Shown here in pieces: positions 1 to 11,059 of a stretch of 64,000 nt of DNA. Both the position numbers and the translations under genes were made by a program. Source of the DNA: Chrysomallon squamiferum. Its lineage: Eukaryota; Mollusca; Gastropoda; Neomphalida; Peltospiridae. Location: positions 9,264,260 through 9,328,259 of the forward strand of contig CM022674.1 in assembly GCA_012295275.1 (NCBI GenBank). The letters run 5' to 3'. How positions within the stretch are numbered: the first letter of the stretch is position 1; each line of letters starts with the position of its first letter. The notes below the pieces were generated by a model that was not told the DNA's origin, did not search any database, and worked only from the letters and a program-made list of their open reading frames with translations.

Positions 1-61
1 TTCTATACAGCAGCCATATAAATAGAAATATGAAAACAAAGTTCAACTAATAAGTATTTAC

Positions 62-1416
62 CAGCTAAAACAGAGTATGACGGTAGTTTTGACTGTTTGT
101 GCAGTTCGAAACAGATCCAGGTAACTGTAGGTCTTAAGTCTAGCATGATTTTTCTGTTCCTCACTGGCGATTTTTTCTATTATCGTAGTGTCCGGCTCAC
201 CTCGACCATTGATTCTTGCTATTCGTACGACCAAAGCCTTGGCGTCAGAAACACGACCTTTAATAGCTAACCATCTAATGCTTTCAGGCATAAAACTTAA
301 ATTAGAACAAAAAACAACATTGATATTTGTTAAATGGTAACTAGACAACATAAATGTAATGGTTTTATAATGGAATATTTCAAACAATATATGGAAATTA
401 AAAAACTTACATACAGCCTATCACATAAGGTGCTGAAACGACTGCTCCGGCAATGTGAAGGTGTGTCCAGTTAGGAGACAACCAAAATACGAGACATGCC
501 AACATAATCCCAATCGGAAAAGCAGGAATTACAACCAAACCAACTCGCCATTTTCGGTTGACAAATTCCAGTTGATATATGTAATTGATAGCCTGCATGG
601 CGCCAGCAGCGATACCCAGAATTACTCTGCAAGCAAAGAAGTTATTACTGTCGTCAGTACAAATAAATAATTAACACACCTCGTAGACTATTTTTTGATC
701 TCACGGTATAAAAATTATAAAAAAGTTGGAGAAAATAGGAAACTTGGAAAACTTTACTAGATCATACAATATTTATGTTTCAACATTTCAGATTAAAACG
801 AATAATTTATTACGATATTATAGGTTTGTTTATATTTATATTATTATGTTTATTTAATAAAATCACCTGAATGAGGTAAACATGATCCATGACGTCGAAA
901 AGATACTGATTATATTTCCAACACACGTAATACTAATCGCTACAAAGATTACTTTCTTTCTACCAAATATTCCAGCTGCCTGGCCTGCCATTACAGCTCC
1001 AGCAAGAACTCCGCCCATTTGTAATGCAATAATGAAATCAGAAATCCATTTCTTGTCACAGACCAAATCCCACTAAAAACAAATAAAACATCATACTAAA
1101 AAAAATAAAAGATTGTTCTTCTCCATATTATTATTATTATTATTATTATTGTTGTTATTATTATTATTATTCATATTATTATCCTGTTTGCTATTTTTAA
1201 AACAAAGCTAAACTATTAGTGTATTGTCGAAAGAACAAATACACAAATTCAATGAAAGCAAATATTAATTCTGTTATCTTCCACTTCATTGTGTATTATT
1301 ATTATCATTATTATCTTCTACCTTTTTTTTTTATCTATCTGATATTCTAATGCATGATATTTCTGTTTCTTTAATAAAAATAATTTAGTTAGAATTAAGC
1401 TATACATTTTTTTTAC

Positions 1417-1469
<53 letters not shown>

Positions 1470-1751
1470 GTAAGTAATTTTTACCTGACTGACAGCGGTG
1501 ACCATTTCTTGTTTAAAGATTCTTACGTCACAAACACTGTTATTTATATAACACATTCCTTCCATTATCTCATTCGTCTCATTTGTGCCATTTCCGTACG
1601 ACATACACATCCAGGCGGGTTCAAGCCCAGCAAAAGCCATCATAAGCAAACTCCAGGAAATAGGTATTTTTATGGTAGATAAAAATAGCACGAACAGTCG
1701 CTGAAATTTCCCGAAACCTCCAAGTTCATCAATAAGATTTTCAATATGCAT
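62..1751 (-). CDS. SLC22-type organic ion transporter, 5' part (gene runs off the left edge)
   Basis: Polyspecific plasma-membrane transporter of the major facilitator superfamily. Four coding exons on the minus strand: 1751-1485, 1072-867, 626-411 and 295-62. All have GT-AG junctions and compatible phases; the last ends in a donor, so the 3' half lies outside the window. Exon 1 gives a cytosolic N-terminus starting MHIENLIDELGGFGKFQ, the first membrane helix, and part of the large extracellular loop with NGT, NET and NNS glycosylation sequons. Exon 2 gives the family hallmark WDLVCDKKW, helix 2 and the loop GRKKVIF (MFS motif A). Exon 4 carries PESIRWL, the conserved segment after helix 6. 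The start at 1751 is supported by an in-frame TAA just upstream. About 307 residues are visible of the usual ~550. Cation, carnitine or anion preference cannot be told from this half. Confidence 0.92.
1416..1469. repeat. (TAA)n microsatellite in SLC22 intron 1
   Basis: Near-pure TAA array that starts about 15 bases past the exon 1 donor. It reads as poly-Leu in one minus-strand frame, which is not coding. A second tract of the same type lies at about 1128-1172. Confidence 0.95.
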
Positions 1752-4700
1752 CTTGATAAATGTTTAGCACTGGTTTGATGACTCGTAAAACAAATAAAAG
1801 ACAACTGATCTATTTGTATCTGAAGTCTGACAGTCATGTAAAACATATACCGTGTTATCCAGACATTACTCTGATATGTTCTCACTTTGACATTTGACGA
1901 GAAACCTGAAACTGAATATAGACACTTGAGTGTTTTTGTTTTTATACGTGTTATGTTAGGATATGTAAAGTCACACATAAACGTGTTGTCGCATCTCACA
2001 TTGAAATATTGCTTCATGTGGAATCCAAAGAGAATAACAAACAACAACATTTATCTTTTATTATTTAAAAATATCCAACTCTTTATAGACAAGAACTAAA
2101 TTACAGTAATCAGAATAAAGTGTAGTTTATCTGCATATTGTTGACAAATATGCATTCATTTATGTATAATAAAACTATTTATAGGATTGCAGGATGAATT
2201 TAAGATTACAACAATATGACACCGTGTCACATTCTGTTAAGTCTTGAAACTGATTCTGAATATTTTCTTTTACAGCAAAACTATCATAATTGCCGAATGT
2301 ATGCACTACATAACCGAGTTTTGAAGCTATCCAGCTAAAAATGTGACAGAAATAAAAATAAAACGGAATTTTTTTTTTTAAAGATTATCAAAAGTAAATT
2401 ATGATTCACAAAAAATGTGTATTACTTGGACGTTTTTTTCTTCTGTATGTGTAGGTTCATATAACAAAGTAAATTTAAACTCACAAACTGAAGCTTTCAA
2501 AATCTCCTGCTCTGGCAGTTTTTGGCGAGACAGATTACAGATAAAACTGACATTGTCACTGGCTAACCATAAATAAATAAATAAAAGTGGAGTGGCCATG
2601 TTACATAATTCAGGGAATAACTTCGATGACTCGACAGTAATGTTTTCTGATGCTGATAAAACGTAAATTTTATATAAAGTTTCATCCTTTATTCGTTACA
2701 TGTAATGCATTTATTTAGACTGACAATAGGATTCAGTTTGTTCAACTGTTTGCTAATATTATAATTTATCTGTCTGTTTCTAGGACATTGTTGAAAGCAA
2801 TTTGCATTCTGCAGGAAAACCGTTCGTCTGCAGTAGGTCTACAGGAGATGTAAAATCCCTTGGTGGTGTAAAATCTTAGATAATTAATAAAGATAATTCA
2901 GAATAAACATCAGCAAATACAATTTTTCTGTATCATATAAATTTATTTAATTAACCTAAATAACTGTAATGTACAGGCTCATTACATTATTTTAATCAAA
3001 GACTGATCTGTCTGGCCGGTTTTTTTCTGACTTGTAGTCTCTGAAAAGTCGAGTGATAACACGAACCAACTGAAAATCATTATTATATTATTTTATTTTA
3101 TACTTGCACGTTTACAATTTTTCATATATTTATTTATTTATTTATTTGTTTAACTGTTAATTTATCGACGTTCTTTCACTGAAGTGTGTTTTCAAACGTT
3201 TCAGTACTGGACTCAGTTACCGAATAACAACAAGAAAAAATAACAGATTTTCAAACTTTTTTCACAGTATATTCCTAATTTTATTTTTAAAATGGATATA
3301 TATAAATAAATAAATAAATAAATAAATAAATACCCCCCAAAATGACATCCTACACTTTTTGTCAGATAAACAAACGTGGTGAAAGAATATCGATTAAGAT
3401 TTGATCCAGGAACTTATATTGTCAGATTGTTTTTGTATTAAATGAAACTTTAATTTTTTTTCTTACACGAAATTTTATCGCAGTTGTTCGACTGATGGCA
3501 AAAGTGTTTGTATTTCTTTGTAAAGAACTACGTCAAAAGTTTCCTATAGCAAGGCCATGGTTAGCAAAGAGCTGACCAACAGTTCCTTAAAAAAATAACT
3601 CAAATAAGTTTATTATTATTATTATTTTTATTTAAAGGACACCCATGAAATTCACCATATACGCGAGAAATGACATGAACATGAAAATGTTTCTAATACG
3701 GTAATTTAATTTTTACCGTTTTTGAATTTATCAGATAATATTCGAAACAAGATAAACAGAAATTATTTTAAGAAAGTGTATATTCTTTTACTTTTATATG
3801 TTTTTGGTTTTGCGAGGAGTTAAATTTATTTTGAATGTCCATCATACAGCTGATCATGGGTACAGGTTTCCAATAAATATATATTTTTTTAATATTTATA
3901 TTCTGTTTCAAATTAATGTCAAAACATAAAATAATGGCCTACTGTTTTTCTTTTTGTTTTTAATTATACTTTTCTCTTCTCTCCAAATAAATTATTACGT
4001 TTTGTTTTTGTCGATATCATATAGGCTAAACTGTGTATTAATAAATAAATAAATTAACTCATTTATTCATGAACTTCAGCTGAAAACAGCGAAATAGACA
4101 ACTAACAATACTAACAATTATTATGATGATCATAAAATTAAAAATATGACGAAACTGAACTGATTTAAAGAGATATTAAATCGGCGAGTTTGTTGCATAT
4201 AAATTACAATATATGAATGTGTGAGCGTGTCTATGTATTTGTATGGTGTGTTTGCGAGTACGTGAGACATGTGCATGTGTGTATCTACATAAGTATGCGT
4301 ATTTATATATATGAGTGTATGGTATACATATGTGTTCGTGAGTGTGTGTGTGATATTCATGTATGCATCTCAAAATAAAAAGTCTACTATTTGTAGTGAT
4401 TATTCATGAGGTTCTTTATCAGACGCGATTTCGAGTCACGGCCAAGGATTCAAAATTTTTGTGTGATTTATAAGACAATAGTTACCATGTGGCTGGAATC
4501 AGTTGATGTGTTACTCTAGTCTGCGCCTGACCCTTATCAAAAGTCAGTCTCCTTTTGTACCTGTGTAACAAAAAACTGTTGCTTTTGCGATAAAATTATT
4601 TCTTTGCATTTTATGTTATTCAACTATATCTTAATGAATCTCGTGCCACTTACTCCAGTGTTATATTTGGCGTGACAGACTATAATCACGAGTAATCACT

Positions 4701-5295
4701 CTTGCTATCAAACCACGACATTGCTATTTTCAGGTTCTGTATTGTCTAGTTTGTGATTTAAGAGTATTTATAAACTGCTTGATCGCTGGGCTTTTTTTCT
4801 AAAATTCAACTTGACCAAGTAAGTATTTTTATTTCTTTGTTTTTTCTTTTTTAAATTATGAAATTATTTAAAAGCATTAGTTATGACAGTGAATAATTAG
4901 CTGTATAATCTCTTGTTAGAATAGCTTTTAGCTCAGTGTATTTTTGTACGATTTTTGTTTTTATTTCTATTTCTTATGCGGATATAAAAAAGGCGTATTA
5001 ACAGTATAAAACAACTTCAGCTTGACAACCATAACAAATCATCCAGTTTCTCATCATTTACCCTAACATTCTTTCGAATTTCTAAATTTCTATCTCCTGT
5101 ATAAACAATTTAGGAACTAAAATAATACTGAAGCATGACGAATCGCGTTTTTATCGTTTCTTTTTCTGTGTTTAGATATATGTATGTTTTGTTTTTTAAA
5201 ATCATCCGTTTCCCTCCTTTATTTGTCGTACGTGTGTCTGTGTATACGCATCTTTACGTGCTGAAAAATACCTCAGTTATTTTATTCTTTCACAG
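1752..5295. other. Intergenic region between two divergent genes
   Basis: About 3.5 kb separating the SLC22 gene (minus) from the repeat-protein gene (plus). It must hold both promoters and the 5' non-coding exon(s) of the downstream gene, because that gene's ATG lies two bases after a splice acceptor at 5291-5295. I see only AT-rich sequence, a (TAAA)n tract near 3303-3330 and a GT/AT-rich stretch near 4200-4360. No convincing coding exon. Confidence 0.6.
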
Positions 5296-5297
5296 AT

Positions 5298-7376
5298 ATG
5301 AATCCTCTTGTCAGTTTGGTGCTACTGACATGCGTCATTGTGTCACCTGTTGTCTCGTTTTCATTAGGACTTATGCCACCAACAGACATACTGGAAAAGA
5401 AGTCAGGTGAAATGGAGATAACGCCTTCAGTAGCAGAACCACCCCCAAAACCCGTAAAGACAGAAGCCACTTCGATTGACAGTGGAATGAGTTAGTATTT
5501 TTACTTAACTTATAAACTGATAAACGTAATATAATATATGTTATTGAACACTGTAAAACTTCGAATATTTGTTATTTTTGGTAACTTTAAAATTAATTAA
5601 GTCAGTTTTCTCATTTTCAGGGAGTGTATTCAGACAAGCGATAAATAACGGTAACTTACAATGGGATCTCTGCAGAAAGCTATTATCAAAACATGATAAT
5701 AACAAGAAGTAAGTAGTAAATATTCTAGTAAAGACGAACCTTAATGCGTAATAAGCAGTCCAACTTCCTTTTCAAGTCTAAATCAGTAAACACGTTTGCA
5801 TCCTTTTCTTCTTATTAATTAAAATGTCTTTTATTTTAGGATACAAAACTGGGAAGATCTTTCAGATGAAGAGGAAACAATAAAAACTAAGTTTCTGCAA
5901 CTACGGAAGCATACTGTAGATTCATTTACGGAAGCATGCCAAACAATAAAAATAGTCAGCGAAATAGCGAACAAACTTAGAATAAAAGTCGAGCACAGGG
6001 AAGAGGGCGGCGAAGATGACGAAGAAAGCAATGGTCAAAAAGATAAAAGAGGGCACAGCATGAAGGGAAAGAGAAACAACAAAGATGACGGAGAAGATGA
6101 CGTAGAAAGCAATGGCCAAAAAGATCAAAGAGGGCACAGCATGAAGGGAGAGAGAAACAACAAAGATGACGGAGAAGATGACGAAGAAAGCAAGGTCCAA
6201 AATCATCAAAGATGGCACAGCATGAAGGGAAAGAGAAACAACAAAGACGACGAAGAAAGCAATGGTCAAAAAGATAAAAGAGGGCACAGCATGAAGGGTA
6301 AGAGAAACAACAAAGATGACGGAGAAAGCAATGGCCAAAATCATCAAAGAGGGCACAGCATGAAGGGAGAGAGAAACAACAAAGACTGTGGCGAAGGTGA
6401 CGAAGAAAGCAATGACAAAAAAGATCAAAGAGGGCACAGCATGAAGGGAAAGAGAAACAACAAAGACGACGGAGAGAGCAATGACAAAAAAGATCAAAGC
6501 TGGCACAGCATGAAGGGAAAGAGAAACAACAAAGAGGACGTCGAAGATGACGAAGAAAGTAATGGTCAAAACGATCAAGGATGGCACAACATGAAGGGAA
6601 AAAGAAACAACAAAGATGACGAAGAAGGCAATGGTCAAAAAGATAAAAGAGGGCACAGCATGAAGGGAAAAAGAAACAACAAAGATGACGAAGAAATTAA
6701 TGGTCAAAAAGATAAAAGAGGGCACAGTATCAAGGGAAAGAGAAACAACAAAGATGATGAAGAAAGCAATGGTCAAAAAGATAAAAGAGGGCACAGCATG
6801 AAGGGAAAGAGAAACAACAAAGATGACAAAGAAGATGACGAAGAAAGTAATGGTCAAAATGATCAAAGAGGGCACAGCATGAAGGGAAAAAGAAACAACA
6901 AAGACGACGAAGAAAGCAATGGTCAAAAAGATAAAAGAGGGCACAGCATGAAGGGAAAGAGAAACAACAAAGAGGACGTCGAAGATGACGAAGAAAGTAA
7001 TGGTCAAAACGATCAAGGATGGCACAGCATGAAGGGAAAAAGAAACAACAAAGATGACGAAGAAGGCAATGGTCAACAAGATAAAAGAGGGCACAGCATG
7101 AAGGGAAAAAGAAACAACAAAGATGACGAAGAAATTAATGGTCAAAAAGATAAAAGAGGGCACAGTATCAAGGGACAGAGAAACAACAAAGATGACGAAG
7201 AAAGCAATGGCCAAAAAGATAAAAGAGGGCACAGCATGAAGGGAAAGAGAAACAACAAAGACGACGAAGAAAGCAATGGTGAAAAAGATAAAAGAGGGCA
7301 CAGCATGAAGGGAAAGAGAAACAACAAAGACGACGAAGAAAGCAATGGTCAAAAAGATAAAGAGGGCACAGCATGA
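5298..7376 (+). CDS. Secreted repeat protein, candidate multi-copy amidated-peptide precursor
   Basis: Not recognised as a known family. Coding exons 5298-5490, 5621-5708 and 5840-7376 join in consistent phase to give 605 residues. Residues 1-20 are a clear signal peptide (MNPLVSLVLLTCVIVSPVVS). A Pro/Glu-rich stretch follows, then a helical, Cys-containing domain (WDLCRKLLSKHDNN to TEACQTIKIVSEIANKL). From about residue 150 come 18 units of 20-27 residues. Each has a basic core, usually RGHSMKGKRNNKDD, followed by an acidic Asn/Glu spacer ending NGQKDK. Ten cores are preceded by Lys-Arg and 15 are followed by Gly-Lys-Arg; nine have both. That is the layout of peptides released by prohormone convertase and amidated at Gly, here GHSMK-amide. 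Several units break it (QR, QG, QS before; GER or GQR after), so a structural acidic/basic matrix protein remains possible. The reading frame ends where one A is missing from the usual GATAAAAGAGG; related repeats continue beyond. A 5' non-coding exon must exist upstream. Confidence 0.75.
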
Positions 7377-8372
7377 AGGGAAAGAGAAACAACAAAGACG
7401 ACGAAGAAAGCAAAGCAATGTCAAAAAAGATAAAAGTGGGCACAGCATGAAGGAAAGAGAAAAACAAAGATGACGGAGAAGATGACGAAGAAAAAAAGAG
7501 AAAAAAAACAATGTCCAAAATCATCAAAGATGGCACAGCATGAAGGGAAAGAGAAGAAACAATGGTCAAAAAGATAAAAGAGGGCACAGCATGAAGGGAG
7601 AGAGAAACAACAAAGATGACGGAGAAGATGACGAAGAAAGCAAGGTCCAAAATCATCAAAGATGGCACAGCATGAAGGGAAAGAGAAACGACAAAAACCA
7701 TGGCGAAGGTGACGAAGAAAGCAATGGCCAAAAAGATCAAAGAGGGCACAGCATGAAGGGAAAGAGAAACAACAAAGATGACGTCGAAGTTGACGATAAA
7801 AGTAATGGTCAAAATGATCAAAGAGGGCACAGCATGAAGGGAAAAAGAAACAACAAAAAAAACGGTGAAAAGACGAAGAAAAGGCAATGGTCAAAAAAAT
7901 AAAAAGAGGGCACAGCATAAAGGGAAAGAGAAACAACAAAGATGACGTCGAAGTTGACGATAAAAGTAATGGTCAAAATGATCAAAGAGGGCACAGCATG
8001 AAGGGAAAAAGAAACAACAAAGAAGGCGGTGAAAATGACGAAGAAGGCAATGGTCAAAAAGATAAAAGAGGGCACAGCATAAAGGGAAAGAGAAACAACA
8101 AAGATGACGGCGAAGATGATGAAGAAAGCAATGGCCAAAATCATCAGAGATGGCACACTATCAAGGGACAGAGAAACAACAAAGATGACCAAGAAAGCAA
8201 TGGTCAAAAAGATAAAAGAGGGCAGAGCATGAAGGGAAAGAGAAACAACAAAGAAGGCAGTAAAGATGACGAAACAAGCAATGGCCAAAAATATAAAAGA
8301 GGGCACAGCATGGAGGGAAAGAGAAACAACAAAGAGGGTGGTAAAGACGAGAAAGAAAGCAATGGCCAAACA
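6020..8372 (+). repeat. Coding minisatellite, about 30 units of 60-81 bp
   Basis: Tandem units encoding (G/W)HS(M/I)KGKRNNKDD plus an acidic spacer. Two length classes differ by four or so codons (GEDD, EDVEDD insertions). Higher-order copying is visible: the block beginning at 6531 recurs 438 bp later at 6969, and the stretch around 6140-6240 recurs at about 7590-7690. The antisense strand is also open over most of the array. Confidence 0.95.
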
Positions 8373-8400
8373 ATCTACGAGGACACGGATTTCAGTAAGG
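7377..8400 (+). pseudogene. Frameshifted 3' continuation of the repeat-protein exon
   Basis: The repeat continues past the TGA at 7374-7376, but the reading frame jumps. Units at about 7540-7900 are open in one frame; units at 7887-8400 are open in the frame of the main exon. Between about 7345 and 7530 there are several small insertions and deletions, mostly in A runs. The last unit passes into a unique sequence ending TIYEDTDF just before a candidate donor at 8394 (GTAAGG), so further 3' exons could exist. I cannot tell whether this is true decay, a natural shorter protein, or a consensus error in a low-complexity region. Confidence 0.6.
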
Positions 8401-8595
8401 TAGTTAAAATTTCCCTTTTCTGTAATAGTGTTGTTTATTTGATTAACTGCTTCTGTTTTTGAATACTATTTATTAAAAAGTTAATTTTACTCTAAATAGT
8501 TTTGAAAACCTATATTTATTCAAAATACATTTACATCTAATCTGGGTTTTTATTTTTTAATTATTATTATTTTTTAGACGGAGGTCTTTTTTCTT

Positions 8596-8819
8596 TATTA
8601 TTTATTAAAATGAATTATATTTTAGTTTTCAGGTTCTTCACTGAAAAATGGAAATAATAATTAATTCACTAGAATACTGTTACAAACTTTTATGCTATAA
8701 ATATTACCTTCAAAGCCGCTACGTGTTTATCTTTTTGATTTTGTATTTCGAGATATAATTTGGTTTGTATGCAGAAAAGATATTAAAAATCAGCAATACC
8801 GTCATCACCATCATTTCTA

Positions 8820-8867
<48 letters not shown>

Positions 8868-11059
8868 TATAATTATAATGTCATTGAAATAAATTCAATA
8901 ATTCTGCTTTTTTTCTTTATAAAGTACAGTTTAAAGTCAGTTTTTAGACATTTAATATTAATATTAAGTTAAGATTAGGCACTGGTTTAATTTTAATTAT
9001 AGTTTTGAAAAAGTTACATCAGCCAAATTCTAAACCCTTTTCCCGCCTCTGCATAAATATTACTTGTATAAAACAGAAAAGTGAGAAATAGCTTTTCTAG
9101 ATCAAGTGTTTAAGAATACAGAGCATTATGTCTGAACAAATATAATGATTTATCTTATGGATTTCCTATACATCTGTGATTCCATAAAACTTTTGAACAA
9201 TACGAGCTGAAATGTCAAAAAGGTCCATGCATATCACTGAACCACTAATTTTTAATTAAATTCCCAACAAGGAAAAAAAAAAAAAAAAAAAACTGCAAGA
9301 AAGAAATCAGGTTGCGGAAATATCTATGATACTATAAATCAGAATTATCATTAGAAAAAATAAATTACGTTTTACATATAATATATTTTTAAAAACGTTG
9401 GTTATATGATTTAAATAAAATAAAATAAAATAATTAGAAAAGGTTTCTAAACTCTGGTAGTATGATTGAAAAACAGCGTTATTATTACTATTATTATTAT
9501 TATTCGAGTACTTTCACAAAAAACAATAATAAAATGTAACTAAACATTATATATATATAATTTTGACAAAATTGGCTGTGAACGCTTGAATTCAAACGAC
9601 CATATCTAAGCATCCAATTGATTAATTTTGTTTAAATGGGTGATTTAAGAAGGATTCAAAAAATATATTCTTTTTTTTTTTTTTTTTTTATCTAGGGATA
9701 ATTTAAAAAGTGATGATCTTTTGACTTTTATTTTGACCTTGTTGTTAAGCTGTCCTTGAAATAAATTTACTACACAATATAAACGGAAATGGATTTCTGA
9801 AATTTCTTGTTGAAATGAAGTTGCAGTATGCATATCTGAACCTAACGTTAGAATGGCTGTGAATTTTCAGCAAAATAGTATGGGTTGAGGTTTATTCCAT
9901 TGTATGATATGACTTGGTATTACCCAAAGAGTGCAGAAATTTGTTATATAATATATAACTCTGGTAAAAGAAAAAAAAGAAAAAGAAAATAAAATACATT
10001 TACTTTTCTAGTCTACTTTTGCATGAAGATTAGAAATATGGAGTATAAAAAGCCATGACTTCAATTTAATATAATTATTAGAGTTTAGAAAAATGGTTAT
10101 TTGCAGCAATACTGGTCGAACGATACATAAAACAATATACCTTGAAAATATACAAAATATAGTTAAAATAGGTGGGGTTTTTTCCCCCATTTCCACCAGC
10201 ACAGAATAATTGTGTCGGATGTGGAAATATTTAATTAAAAGTGTTTTTTTCGGTCGTTTCTGGATAACCTTTAGAAGCTTATTATAGAGGTGTTAAACAC
10301 CAGAGTAACAGTATCGGTGACTTGTTGCTGTTTTATTTTTTCATGGAATTATTAATCCATATTTAATTGTCATAACATCTGCTGTGATCTTCGATATTGT
10401 CAACATCTTCAACGACACGTGATTCGTATATTACATCAAACAGTCAGACAATCTATAATAAATCAATACATTTTATTTGCTGATCGACATAATTATAATA
10501 ATCGAATTAAAATAATACAAATAACAACAACAACAACAACAATAATAATAATGTAGTAATAGTAATGCAGTAAAAGAAAGTTGTTGTAGTAGTTATAAAA
10601 CCACTGTTAGCAGTAGTGGTAAAGACAGTAGTTGGTATTAGTAGTAGAATTTTAGATGAATGCATTTACCTGTTGGTTTCGTTTGGTGAAAAACCAGATC
10701 ATAATCGTCGAATTAACATCGAGCGTGATTCAAATAAAAAGAACAGTCTTCAAGACAAACACAAACTGATTTGTAATGGATAAATAATATAAATATATAA
10801 ATATAAACAATAAATTTAAAAAAACATTTTTTCAACATTTGAGCGCAGAGATGTCCTATTTTATTTGCAAAATTAAGATAAGAATAAACAAAGATAAAGA
10901 GAGACATTAGTGATGAACTAACAGCATAATGGTGAGTTGAAACTTAATACTAATAAACGTGACACCAAATGTGGTTGAGGGATAAATGCAGACAGAAAGA
11001 CATTTCAAAATCTCACTTTGCATGCCTTTTCCTGAGCAAAATTTGTAACCAATTCAGCT
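8596..11059. repeat. Duplicated segment A, first copy
   Basis: About 2.46 kb nearly identical to 14404-16882, with a few substitutions per kb and differing homopolymer and microsatellite lengths. Non-coding: a (TAA)n tract at 8823-8865, a poly-A run near 9271 and a poly-T run near 9670. At its right end (CT at 11058-11059) it is joined directly to segment B, unlike the second copy. Confidence 0.95.

Noticed and set aside
5922-7511. Long (529-codon) open frame on the minus strand opposite the repeat exon, giving repeated hydrophobic Phe/Val/Ser segments.
   Set aside because: It is the antisense of a coding tandem repeat whose codons happen to contain no reverse stops. It has no start context, splice signals or sensible protein, while the plus strand has a signal peptide and matching introns.
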